This document shows, piece by piece, positions 8,483 through 16,025 of a stretch of 33,845 bases of DNA. Made by a program: the position numbers and the translations under genes. The stretch comes from Pirellulales bacterium (lineage in GTDB: Bacteria; Planctomycetota; Planctomycetia; Pirellulales; JAICIG01), in assembly GCA_035533075.1 (NCBI GenBank), contig DATLUO010000028.1:1-33845 (forward strand). Direction: 5' to 3'. The first letter of the stretch is position 1. The number at the start of each line of letters is the position of its first letter. A model generated the notes under the pieces. It was not told the DNA's origin. It did no database searches and saw nothing but the letters and a program-made list of their open reading frames with translations.

Positions 8483-8497
8483 CTCTACTAACCTGTC

Positions 8498-8628
8498 GTA
8501 GGGTGGGACCAGCGAGCCCAACACGATTTTGGATTTTGGATTTTGGATTCCGACCAATCCAAAATCGAAAATCCAAAATCCAAAATCGTGGTGGGCCGGC
8601 GCTCGCAAGCTCGCTGGTCCCACCCTAC
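8498..8628. repeat. Composite palindrome: R1 - heptad arms - inverted R1
   Basis: The left end is a partial R1 (8498-8517, GTAGGGTGGGACCAGCGAGC). Three TTTTGGA-type heptads follow (8525-8549), then a short centre, then the complementary TCCAAAA-type heptads (8556-8587), and finally a full reverse-complement R1 (8590-8628). The whole is one long hairpin. It fills the space between the Hsp70 stop (8638) and the proA fusion start (8482), so it could end or attenuate transcription between them. Confidence 0.85.
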
Positions 8629-8637
8629 CCGTCGTTT

Positions 8638-10419
8638 TTAGTTGCCTTGCAGATAGAACACCAAATCTTCCACTTCCGCGCAAATCCGGGTGATGTCGTC
8701 CAGCGACCGCCGCGAAACCGCCGCCCGCAGGTCCATGACGAGCGCCTTCAGTTCGTCGGCGTCTTCTTCGTTGGCGCCCTGCTCGGCCCGGCCCGACTTG
8801 GCAATCAACGTCTCGGCTTGTTCGATCGCTTCCCGCAGCGCGGGGTCTTCTATTTCGACCGGTGCGGCGGTCACGTCGAGGTACGATTCGCCCGCTTCTG
8901 GCCGGGCGGACGTTCCAAACAACGCATCCAGCCGTTCCAAGGCATCGACGCTCTCTCGCTGCCGAAAACGCTCCGTCATATTGTCGATCACCACCTGCTT
9001 CGCCAGGCCCGTGGCGCGCTCCGTCGCCGTCACTCGCAGGATGCCGTTCAGGTCGAGCTCCATCCGCACCAGGATCTCGTTCGGCGAAGGAACCTTGGCC
9101 AGTCCCTGAACCATCATCTCGCCCACCCGCTCATTGAAGCGTGTATCGCCGTCTTCGCCCTGAAAGACGCGGATGCGGGCTTCCGTCTGATAATCATAGT
9201 TGGTCGAGTAAATCTCGGTGCGGACGGCGGGCAACGGCGTGTTGCGCTCGATGATGGGCGAAAAACAGTAAGGCGACATGAAGCCTTCGATTTGGCCGAG
9301 CGCCTCGATGCCCAAGGTCCGTGGAGTGATGTCGACCAGCACCGGGCCGACATCGATGCCGGCGATCAGCCCGGCCTGCACCGCCGCGCCCATCGCCACC
9401 GCCAGGTCGGGCTCGATTTCGGCGTGGACCGGACGGCCCAAGCGGGTCTGCAGCATCTGATGCACCAGCGGCGTGCGCGTGGCACCGCCCACCAGCAGCA
9501 CTTTGCGAATCTGCTCGGCTTGCAGCCGGGCGTCGGTGAGCGCGTCGTCGACACACTTCAGCGTTTTGGCCAGCAGCGGCTCGATCAGCCCCTCGTATTC
9601 CTCGCGCGTGACCTCCACGCGCAGGTTCAATGGCACGCCCGACTTCTCGGCGATGAACGCTTCCTCGACGGTCACCACCGGCTCGAAGGAGAGCCGCTTC
9701 TTGGCTTCTTCAACGGCGTTGAGCAGCCGCGAGCGGGCCACCGGCGACTCGCGCAGGTCGATGCCGTGCTCGCTTCGAAAGCGGTCGCAGACGAAATCCA
9801 ACAGCCGCTGGTCGAAGTCGTCGCCGCCGAGCTGCGTGTCGCCGTGGCTGGAAAGTATCTCGACCACGCCTTGCTCGACCTGGGCGATCGAGACGTCGAA
9901 CGTTCCGCCGCCCAAATCGTAAACCAGCAGCCGCTCCATCTCGGCGGGGTGCGGATCGTAGGTCAGGACGGCGGCCGTCGGCTCGTTGATGATCCGCATC
10001 ACCTCCAGCCCGGCCAACTCGCCCGCCAGCCGCGTGGCGTCGCGCTGCACTTCGGTGAAAAACGCCGGCACCGTGATGACCGCCTTCGTCACCGTCTGTC
10101 CCAGCACTTTTTCCGCCCGTTGTTTCAGCGTCCGCAGCACCATGGCCGAGATCTCTTGCGGCGTGAACGACTGCTCGCCCAGCGAGACCGTCACCTCCTG
10201 GCCCATCTTGCGCTTGATCGAGCGGACGGTGCGCTCGGGCGCCATGACGTACTGGTTTCGGGCGGCCTTGCCCACCAGCAGACGGCCCTCCGCATCGAGG
10301 CCGACCACCGAGGGCAGAATCGGGTCTCCCTCGTCGGCCAGCACGGTCGGACGGCCTTGTTGGATGACCGCCACCTCGCTATTCGTCGTACCCAGGTCGA
10401 TGCCGATGATGACGTCCAT
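8638..10419 (-). CDS. Hsp70 (DnaK-family) chaperone, probably a specialised paralogue
   Basis: The 593-residue protein has the complete Hsp70 nucleotide-binding domain: [10 protein letters not shown] at residues 5-14, INEPTAAVL, the phosphate-2 motif [11 protein letters not shown] and [12 protein letters not shown] substrate-binding beta domain follows ([13 protein letters not shown], then [14 protein letters not shown]), then a short helical lid. It is about 45 residues shorter than classical DnaK. The C-terminal tail is [11 protein letters not shown], without the acidic end of DnaK. GGAGGATC ten bases before the ATG is a good ribosome binding site. It follows the GrpE-like gene by 171 bases, so its nucleotide exchange factor is probably encoded next door. 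Substrates are unknown; a housekeeping dnaK probably lies elsewhere. Confidence 0.9.
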   Translation of the reverse strand: MDVIIGIDLGTTNSEVAVIQQGRPTVLADEGDPILPSVVGLDAEGRLLVGKAARNQYVMAPERTVRSIKRKMGQEVTVSLGEQSFTPQEISAMVLRTLKQRAEKVLGQTVTKAVITVPAFFTEVQRDATRLAGELAGLEVMRIINEPTAAVLTYDPHPAEMERLLVYDLGGGTFDVSIAQVEQGVVEILSSHGDTQLGGDDFDQRLLDFVCDRFRSEHGIDLRESPVARSRLLNAVEEAKKRLSFEPVVTVEEAFIAEKSGVPLNLRVEVTREEYEGLIEPLLAKTLKCVDDALTDARLQAEQIRKVLLVGGATRTPLVHQMLQTRLGRPVHAEIEPDLAVAMGAAVQAGLIAGIDVGPVLVDITPRTLGIEALGQIEGFMSPYCFSPIIERNTPLPAVRTEIYSTNYDYQTEARIRVFQGEDGDTRFNERVGEMMVQGLAKVPSPNEILVRMELDLNGILRVTATERATGLAKQVVIDNMTERFRQRESVDALERLDALFGTSARPEAGESYLDVTAAPVEIEDPALREAIEQAETLIAKSGRAEQGANEEDADELKALVMDLRAAVSRRSLDDITRICAEVEDLVFYLQGN

Positions 10420-10458
10420 TTTTCAAGATCCTCCGTGTGTGTTGAGAAAAAACGGGTT

Positions 10459-10497
10459 GTAGGGTGGGACCAGCGAGCTTGCGAGCGCCGGCCCACC
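10459..10497 (+). repeat. R1 repeat, full copy
   Basis: A 39-base copy beginning GTAGGGTGGGACCAGCGAGC and ending in GCCGGCCCACC, identical over its length to the copies at 22614-22652 and 30374-30412. The GGTGGG/CCCACC ends can pair. It lies between the GrpE-like and Hsp70 genes, upstream of the Hsp70 ribosome binding site. Confidence 0.9.
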
Positions 10498-10512
10498 ATG
10501 TTCAAGGCGTTT

Positions 10513-10570
10513 GGCGTTAGGCGTTGGGGCATGCTTCTCACGCCGCGCCTAACGCCCATCGCCTAACGCC
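10513..10570. repeat. GGCGTTA heptads in inverted arrangement
   Basis: The left arm holds GGCGTTAGGCGTT and the right arm holds GCCTAACGCC twice, separated by about 20 bases, so the region can form a hairpin. It begins about 20 bases downstream of the GrpE-like stop (10591, minus strand) and continues toward the R1 copy. Together these two elements fill the only sizeable gap in the chaperone cluster. Confidence 0.75.
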
Positions 10571-10590
10571 TCCATTACTACTCCGAACGT

Positions 10591-11382
10591 TCACAGCCGC
10601 GTGGCGCGCACTTCAGCATAGCGAAGCACGCGGCCTTTCCAAGTGTAGCCGCGTCGCAATTCGTCGCAGACCGTGCCGCCCGGCATGCCCGGATCGTCGG
10701 CCACTTCCACCACCACCATCCGTTCCGGATCGACGGTGCAGCCTACGGTGTCAATCCGCATCACGCCTTCGTCCGCCAGGATCTGGGTCAGGCGTTTTTG
10801 AATCAAGCGATAGCCGTCGAGCAGGGCTTCCAAAAGGGCCGCGCGCTGCGGCGGCCGATCGGCTTGCTCGAACGATTCCAGCAGTCGTCGGTGATAGTCA
10901 CGGTGCAGCAGCCGGGCAAACCACGACTGTGCGGCGAAGAACTCGGCCGCCAGCCCGACGGCCTCGCCCGGCTCGCTGGTGAGACGCAAGACGGCCTTCT
11001 CGGTTTGCTGGCGGCCGCGGTCGAGGGAATCGTCCAACTCCGCCAAGGCCAGGGCCAGGGCCTTGCCGGCCGACCACGCCGCCTGCTCTTCCTTGGGCCC
11101 GATGGAACGCAAGGCCTCGATGGCCTGCCGCAACGAGTCGACGAGCGTCGCGGACTGCTCTTCCAGGCCGCGGGAGCTGCGGGTTTGCAGCTTCACCTCG
11201 TGCTTCAGCGCGGTGAACTCTTCGACCAGGCGGAAGAGACCGACGTCGGCGACGGCGGGTTGGCCGTCGGCCGCCGTGGCGGCGCCGTTCTGGTCGGCCC
11301 GCTCCGCTTCGATGCGCGCTTCGCGCAGCCAACGGCCAAACCGCCGCAAGAGCTGCTCGTCGTCAAGGACGCCGTCGATCAT
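10591..11382 (-). CDS. grpE: GrpE-like nucleotide exchange factor
   Basis: The 263-residue protein has a long helical stretch (about 50-135: FRLVEEFTALKHEVKLQTRSS and onward) like the GrpE dimer coiled coil. A helical region follows, then a C-terminal GrpE-type beta end: GCTVDPERMVVVEVADD, then RRGYTWKGRVLRYAEVRA. It is longer than the usual 180-200 residues and diverged, so it may be specialised for the neighbouring Hsp70. GrpE proteins release ADP from Hsp70. The ATG overlaps the stop of the J-like gene (ATGA) and GAGG lies just upstream, so translation is probably coupled. Confidence 0.75.
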   Translation of the reverse strand: MIDGVLDDEQLLRRFGRWLREARIEAERADQNGAATAADGQPAVADVGLFRLVEEFTALKHEVKLQTRSSRGLEEQSATLVDSLRQAIEALRSIGPKEEQAAWSAGKALALALAELDDSLDRGRQQTEKAVLRLTSEPGEAVGLAAEFFAAQSWFARLLHRDYHRRLLESFEQADRPPQRAALLEALLDGYRLIQKRLTQILADEGVMRIDTVGCTVDPERMVVVEVADDPGMPGGTVCDELRRGYTWKGRVLRYAEVRATRL

Positions 11383-11672
11383 GGTCCCTCGGCCAGCGAA
11401 AGCAAGACGTCCATCGGCACTCGGCCCGAGCGCAGCCGGGCCAGCAGCGTGGCCTGCAACGCCTCGAACGAGTCGCTCGTTTGAGAAGAAAACAGTTGCC
11501 GCTCCAGCCGGCGCCGGGGATTGCGCAGATCGTCGTAGGCCGCGCGAATCTCGGCGAACCGTTCAGGCGCCCGTTCGGGCGGATTCTCGCGGACCAATTG
11601 CAAATAGCGGCTGCGGACGGCGGCCTCGTCGGCGTCGGCCGGCACGCCCAGCACTTCATGGGGAGCGGTCAT
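11379..11672 (-). CDS. J-domain-like protein lacking HPD
   Basis: The 97 residues are almost only a J domain. HEVLGVPADADEAAVRSRY (residues 5-23) matches helices I-II, and RFAEIRAAYDDLRNP (38-52) matches helix III and the following NP. Where HPD is expected the protein reads ENPPER, with Asn-Pro-Pro at 30-32. HPD is the loop that triggers Hsp70 ATPase in known J proteins, so this one probably cannot do that in the usual way. It may dock on the Hsp70 or regulate a real J protein, as Pam16 does in mitochondria. Its start overlaps the stop of the TPR gene and its stop overlaps the start of the GrpE-like gene, each by 4 bases. Confidence 0.75.
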   Translation of the reverse strand: MTAPHEVLGVPADADEAAVRSRYLQLVRENPPERAPERFAEIRAAYDDLRNPRRRLERQLFSSQTSDSFEALQATLLARLRSGRVPMDVLLSLAEGP

Positions 11673-14167
11673 CGGGCATTCCTGCGTTTGGGTTTTCTCC
11701 GTTGCGGCCGCGGCGGCTCGTCGAAAAACGCCGCGCCAAAGGGGTCGTCGCCGAAGAAGCCGCCCGATTCGTCCTCGTCGTCTTCGTCACGCTCCTGGCC
11801 CAAAAACGAGCCGAGCATGTCGACGAACGTGGAGAAGTCGCCGGGGAAGCCGCTGGCACCGAAGGCCGCCTCCATTCTCGATGTGGTCTCGCTGGTGGCG
11901 TTCAGCATCGCCAGATGGCGTTTGACCGCGTCGACCAGCTCGCCGTATTTGCCTTCCGGGTCGGCCTGGGCCAAGGCCAGGGCCTTTTGCAATCGTGTCC
12001 GCGCCGCGCGGATGTTGCAGCCGAAGGGGCCGCGGCCCAGTTCTTGTTCGGCACTCAGCACGTGGAACACGGGGCACTTCGGAAAGTTTTTCAGTCCCCG
12101 GCGGACCATTTGCTCGTACAAGGGCTGTTCATCGGGCATGGGTTCCAGCAACCGGCAAACCTCGATCAGATCGCGCTCGGCGTATTTCGTCCGCGAAGTG
12201 CCGCGGAGGTAATCGAGCACCAGGCGCAGGTGTTCGGCCTTTTCGGGGTACTCGATCTCGACGCCCCTGTAGGCCGCCACCAGTTCGGCCAACCTGCCGG
12301 CGGTTTCGCCGTTTTTCTTCTTGCGCAGGGCGGCTTGCAGCTCGCGATTGAAATCGCCGCGTTTCGCCGCGGGGAGCTTGTATCTTGCCGCCTCGATGGC
12401 CAGCACCAGCCACACCGGCGCCGGTTCAGCCAGGCTGCCCTTGGCTTTCTCGATCAACGCTTCGGCCAGCGGCTTCTCGCCTGCCTTGAGCTCGAAGAGG
12501 GCCCGCCGCGCCAAGACGGAATAGTCTGCCGAGGAGGCCGGACGCAGTGATTCGGCCAGCGCAAAGGCCGATCGTCCCTCGTCCCAGCGGCCGGCCAGAG
12601 CCTCGTGCCGCGCCACGCCGAGCAGGGCCGAGCGCTCCTGTTCGACCAAAAAAGCGTCCAGCGGCTTCAGCTTCCGCGCTCGCCGCACATTGTCGAGCGC
12701 CTGCTGGGGTTGGTCGTGCCTGAGATCGTAGTCGATCGACGCTTTGAGCGCTTCGAGGTCGTCGGGCAAGACCGCCAGCAGCTTGCGCCGCGCTTCGGCG
12801 GCCAGTTCCGGTTGTTCCCACTCTTCGTAGAGCGTGATCAGCGAGTCGTGCGTTTCGCGCCGCTGGGAGTCGAGCCGCAAACTCTCTTCGAGTGCCTCGA
12901 CGGCGCGGTCACGCCGATCGTCGAGCCTCTTGTCGTGCGATGGCCGCATGACCAACGGCCCGGCGCGCGTTTCCGCGGCCGTCATCATGCCGACGTGCCA
13001 CCAGACCAGGGCCTGAATTCGCTGGCGCACGCCGGCTTCGAGTCCCGTTGCGCCGTCGAGTTCGCGGGCATATTTTTGCCAACAGGCCAGAGCCTCGTCG
13101 CGCTCTTCGATCAGTTGCCAGCACAGGGCCCACATCCGGCTCCAGTGCGGATCGAGAGGACACGGCTCGGCCACCCGCGTAAAGTCGTCCAGGAAGGCGC
13201 GGGCTTCTTCATATTCCCGGTCGGTGGCTTCGTCGATGGCCAGCGGCAGCAGAATCTCGGTCAGCCGCTGGGCCAGGCCCCGGTCGACCCGACGCAGCGC
13301 GCCGTTGAGCGCGGGGAGCAGCCCAAGGGCCTGTTTCCAATCGCCCTTGGGGTTCGTCTTGTCGACCAGCCGCCGCAAACGGTCGAGCCGCGACAACACC
13401 AGCTCGCCGAAGACGGCGGTCTCCAGCCGCGACAAATCGGTCGCCGACGGAGCTTTCCCTTTCTCGGGCGCCGGCGAGTCGGTCCACGTCGCTCGCAAGC
13501 AGGCGGCGATGCGGTGGGCCGATCGCTCGCCATCGAGGTGATTCCAATTGGCAAAGGCCTGCTCGCGATCGCCGCGGCGAAAAGCGGCCAGTCCACGCAC
13601 GAACACTCGCCAGTCGGCCCAGGGCGAGCTGCGCGCGATGTCTTTGAGCAGCTCGACCGCCCGATCTTCATTTTGCTCGTCGAGTGCCGCCAGCGCCTGG
13701 CGAATGCGCTCGGCCCCCTGCCGGACATCGGCCATCGAGGGCGGCGTTTGCTCCGGGTGAAGCACCGCGCGGTCGGCCAGCGAAACGGACAAGGCGGTCG
13801 CGGCCTCGGGCGCAAGCTCAGGCAACGCCGCGGCCAGCCGGCGGGCCTCGTCCATCATCCCCACCTGCGGCAACAGGGCCACGAGCTCGCTCAAGATGGC
13901 CGGCTCCTTGACGCCGAATTCGATGAAGTGTCGGGCGACTTCTTCCGCCCCGATTGGCATGCCTCCGCGCAGCAGGTCTTTGACGCGCAACAGGTAGATG
14001 CGCTCGAGCAACAGCCGGTTTTCGGCGCTGGCCTCATCGCGAAAGCATACTTTGGCCTGCTTGAAGGCGTCTTTGACGCGCCCTTTGTTCAGCAGCCGCT
14101 CGATCTCTTCCCGCGGCCCCACGCCGGCCACCTGGCTGCCGCCTCGCTGGCGATTTCGTCGCGACAT
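11669..14167 (-). CDS. Large soluble TPR-like protein of the chaperone cluster
   Basis: The 832-residue protein has no signal peptide or clear membrane helix. It starts with a basic segment (MSRRNRQRGGSQ) and then has repeated helical pairs of TPR type over most of its length, for example LLNKGRVKDAFKQAKVCF, FRRGDREQAFANWNHLDGE and LITLYEEWEQPELAAEARRK. The end is acidic (DEDDEDESGGFFGDDPFG) followed by a very basic tail (PQRRKPKRRNAR). The gene overlaps the J-like gene by 4 bases and follows the PHA-system-type gene by 34 bases. A role as scaffold or client receptor for the neighbouring Hsp70 is inference; no catalytic motif is visible. Confidence 0.75.
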   Translation of the reverse strand: MSRRNRQRGGSQVAGVGPREEIERLLNKGRVKDAFKQAKVCFRDEASAENRLLLERIYLLRVKDLLRGGMPIGAEEVARHFIEFGVKEPAILSELVALLPQVGMMDEARRLAAALPELAPEAATALSVSLADRAVLHPEQTPPSMADVRQGAERIRQALAALDEQNEDRAVELLKDIARSSPWADWRVFVRGLAAFRRGDREQAFANWNHLDGERSAHRIAACLRATWTDSPAPEKGKAPSATDLSRLETAVFGELVLSRLDRLRRLVDKTNPKGDWKQALGLLPALNGALRRVDRGLAQRLTEILLPLAIDEATDREYEEARAFLDDFTRVAEPCPLDPHWSRMWALCWQLIEERDEALACWQKYARELDGATGLEAGVRQRIQALVWWHVGMMTAAETRAGPLVMRPSHDKRLDDRRDRAVEALEESLRLDSQRRETHDSLITLYEEWEQPELAAEARRKLLAVLPDDLEALKASIDYDLRHDQPQQALDNVRRARKLKPLDAFLVEQERSALLGVARHEALAGRWDEGRSAFALAESLRPASSADYSVLARRALFELKAGEKPLAEALIEKAKGSLAEPAPVWLVLAIEAARYKLPAAKRGDFNRELQAALRKKKNGETAGRLAELVAAYRGVEIEYPEKAEHLRLVLDYLRGTSRTKYAERDLIEVCRLLEPMPDEQPLYEQMVRRGLKNFPKCPVFHVLSAEQELGRGPFGCNIRAARTRLQKALALAQADPEGKYGELVDAVKRHLAMLNATSETTSRMEAAFGASGFPGDFSTFVDMLGSFLGQERDEDDEDESGGFFGDDPFGAAFFDEPPRPQRRKPKRRNAR

Positions 14168-14201
14168 AACATTCGTCCGTGCTTTGTTTTGGCTTCCTTG
14201 G

Positions 14202-14507
14202 TCACGATTTCAATACGCGGGTGAGCGTCTCGCGCATCTCGCTTTCGATCTTTCCCTTGAATATCATCGCGGCAAAAGGGAGGTCGACGTCGATTTTGGC
14301 TTCCGAGTCGCTGACGTTGCCCGTCCCTTGAAACTGAAAGCCGAACGTCTTGAAGCCGAACTTCAACGAGTTTTCGCTCCACTCCTCTTCGAGATTGCTC
14401 ACCTGGTCCTGGTGCTTTTCTTTCAGCCTGACCAGAAAGCTCTGCAACCGCTCGGCGGCGACCTGCTGACCCAGTTGGTGCGGAACGGTAATGGTGATTC
14501 TCGGCAT
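14202..14507 (-). CDS. Polyhydroxyalkanoic-acid-system-family protein
   Basis: A 101-residue protein starting MPRITITVPHQLGQQVAAER. It has the pattern of the PHA_gran_rgn family: a short beta strand, a helix with ERLQSFLVRLKEKH, then strands (FGFKTFGFQFQGTGNVSDS, AKIDVDLPFAAMIFKGKIES) and a final helix. Family members occur in PHA-granule loci of proteobacteria and also in bacteria where no PHA role is shown. No phaC or phasin is visible here. It is the first gene of the chaperone cluster, 34 bases before the TPR gene. The ATG at 14507 is chosen by family start; there is no clear Shine-Dalgarno site. Confidence 0.7.
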   Translation of the reverse strand: MPRITITVPHQLGQQVAAERLQSFLVRLKEKHQDQVSNLEEEWSENSLKFGFKTFGFQFQGTGNVSDSEAKIDVDLPFAAMIFKGKIESEMRETLTRVLKS

Positions 14508-14540
14508 GAGAGGTGGGGGATTGAGGTTTGGCGTTGAAGG

Positions 14541-14582
14541 AAATTGCAAATTGCGAATTGCGAATTTCAAAATGCAAATTGG
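14541..14582. repeat. AATTGCG heptad repeat
   Basis: Heptads AATTGCG and close variants run through this AT-rich patch, which stands out from the GC-rich surroundings. The ends AAATTGCAAATT and AATGCAAATT allow partial self-pairing. It lies between the isomerase-like gene stop and the start of the PHA-system-type gene. Confidence 0.65.
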
Positions 14583-14609
14583 TCCAAGATTCGACGATAG
14601 GCGTTTGAA

Positions 14610-15479
14610 CTAACCACTAACCAACTTGGCCTTCAACTCCGTCAGCAGCCGGACCGCGTGGCCGATCTCGGCCTTTTGACGCTCGGGTTCTTGCGGTATC
14701 TCACGCTCGATCGTCAAGGGGCCAGTGTAGCCGACTTCTTGCAGCGTCCGCAAGTAATTCTCAAAGCCAACGTCACCTTGGCCGAGCGGCACCTCAATGC
14801 CCCACTCCTTGCCGGGCCGCTTGGCCCAAGTGCCGTCCTTGCAATGTACGCTCTTCACGTAGCGGCCGACACGCTTCAAGGCGGCGATCGGCTCGCCGGA
14901 ACCGTACAAAATCATGTTCGCGGGATCGAAGTTGACGAACAGGTTGTCGCGGCCGACGTCTTCGATGAACCGCAGCAAGGCGTCGGCCGGCTCCTGGCCC
15001 GTTTCCAGGTGCAGCGCCTGGCCGTGGCCGCGGCAGTGGTCGCAAACATCGCGCGTCACATCCAGCACTTCGCGATAAAGCGGGTCGCCGGCGTCGTGCG
15101 GCACGAACCCCAGGTGCAAGGCCACCACCGGGCAGCCGAGCAACTCGGCAAAGTCGGCGATCTCTTTCATCTCGCGCGTTCGGGCGGCACGGGTCTCACG
15201 CGGCACCAGGCCCACCGTTTTCACGACGGTCGGAATATCGGCGTAGCTTTCGCCCTCGAAACCGCCAAAGACGGCGGTCAAAATAATGCCGACCTCTTTC
15301 AGCCGGCCGAGAAACGCCTTGGCCTGTTCGGGCGTGCGGCTGGGCTGGGCCGGGGCGTGGAGTTGAATCGTAGGCACGCCCAGCTCGCGGGCGACTTCCA
15401 GCTTGACTCCCAGTCCCGCGTCGATGCTGGCAAAAACGCCGATCGGCCAGACTTCCATCGTGACTTCTCGCAATCGCAT
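14610..15479 (-). CDS. Sugar phosphate isomerase/epimerase-like TIM barrel (AP2Ec family)
   Basis: A 289-residue protein of xylose-isomerase-like TIM-barrel type. Metal and active-site motifs are in the expected order: LHLGFVPHD, LHLETGQEPADALL, FVNFDPANMILYG, KSVHCKDGTWAKRPG and a terminal Glu in GPLTIEREIP. Such proteins isomerise or epimerise sugars or sugar phosphates using a divalent metal; the substrate here is unknown. The ATG at 15479 is used because the longer frame upstream is not conserved-looking, and TTGGAA precedes this ATG. The repeat-bearing gap to the chaperone cluster makes cotranscription uncertain. Confidence 0.85.
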   Translation of the reverse strand: MRLREVTMEVWPIGVFASIDAGLGVKLEVARELGVPTIQLHAPAQPSRTPEQAKAFLGRLKEVGIILTAVFGGFEGESYADIPTVVKTVGLVPRETRAARTREMKEIADFAELLGCPVVALHLGFVPHDAGDPLYREVLDVTRDVCDHCRGHGQALHLETGQEPADALLRFIEDVGRDNLFVNFDPANMILYGSGEPIAALKRVGRYVKSVHCKDGTWAKRPGKEWGIEVPLGQGDVGFENYLRTLQEVGYTGPLTIEREIPQEPERQKAEIGHAVRLLTELKAKLVSG

Positions 15480-15600
15480 GACATTTCCAACCGTAGGGTA
15501 GCGAGGAGGGCCGTTTCGCACAACCCTCGGAGACCGCGGCCATGTGCGGAGGCGTGTCCAGGAACTTTCAAACGAAATCGTGACGAAACACAGTCGCACG

Positions 15601-15939
15601 CTAGCTCAGCCGGGCCAGCGCATCGACGGCCTGCTTGGCCGATTCGACGCTTCCCAACTGCACCACCAACTTCTTGGCAGCCAACAGGTTTTCCAGTGAA
15701 AGCGTCCCTCCACCATTGGCACTGGCGGCTGCGGCCTTCGGCTTGCGGCCGCGACGCTTTTTCTTTCCGCCGGCGCCGGCGCCGTACTTGATGCGATTCA
15801 CCAGCGCGGCGGAAACATGGATCCCTTCGTCAGCCAGACCTTGACGTATTCGCTTGGGACCGGCCTCCGGATTGTGGGCCATGTATCGCCGGATGTTTGT
15901 ACTCTTATTCATGGTTTCTGCCGAGGGTCTTCGTGCCAT
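15601..15939 (-). CDS. Small basic protein, possible DNA-binding
   Basis: A 112-residue protein in three parts. Residues 14-55 form a helical domain (IRRYMAHNPEAGPKRIRQGL, then a second helix pair) that resembles a small winged-helix or HTH fold. Residues 58-70 are a Lys/Arg/Gly-rich linker (GGKKKRRGRKPKA) like an AT-hook. A C-terminal helical segment follows (LENLLAAKKLVVQLGSVESA). Similar small proteins occur in planctomycetes; the function is not known to me. AAGG about nine bases upstream supports the ATG at 15939. It lies between the histidine kinase and the isomerase-like gene on the same strand. Confidence 0.65.
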   Translation of the reverse strand: MARRPSAETMNKSTNIRRYMAHNPEAGPKRIRQGLADEGIHVSAALVNRIKYGAGAGGKKKRRGRKPKAAAASANGGGTLSLENLLAAKKLVVQLGSVESAKQAVDALARLS

Positions 15940-16025
15940 TGCTTAGAACCTTGTTCTGATGTGAGCATCACCCCACTTGGTTCGATAAGCATAGTTTACG
16001 CACTCGTACACAACAAGTGTCAGGA

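Noticed and set aside
8483-8683. N-terminal extension of the proA fusion (67 more residues)
   Set aside because: The extension is only a translation of R1 and heptad repeats (for example FGFWIFDFG); the ATG at 8482 directly precedes the zinc-ribbon part.
8503-10566. Plus-strand open frame of 687 codons opposite the Hsp70 gene
   Set aside because: It is the antisense shadow of the Hsp70 gene; His/Arg/Gln-rich composition and no domain. It is open only because of GC-rich codon use.
12605-14224. Plus-strand open frame of 539 codons opposite the TPR gene
   Set aside because: Antisense shadow of the 832-residue TPR gene, which has better protein composition and 4-base overlaps with its neighbours.
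14202-14507. PHA storage locus
   Set aside because: Only a PHA-family small protein is present; there is no synthase, phasin or depolymerase in the window, so granule function is not supported.
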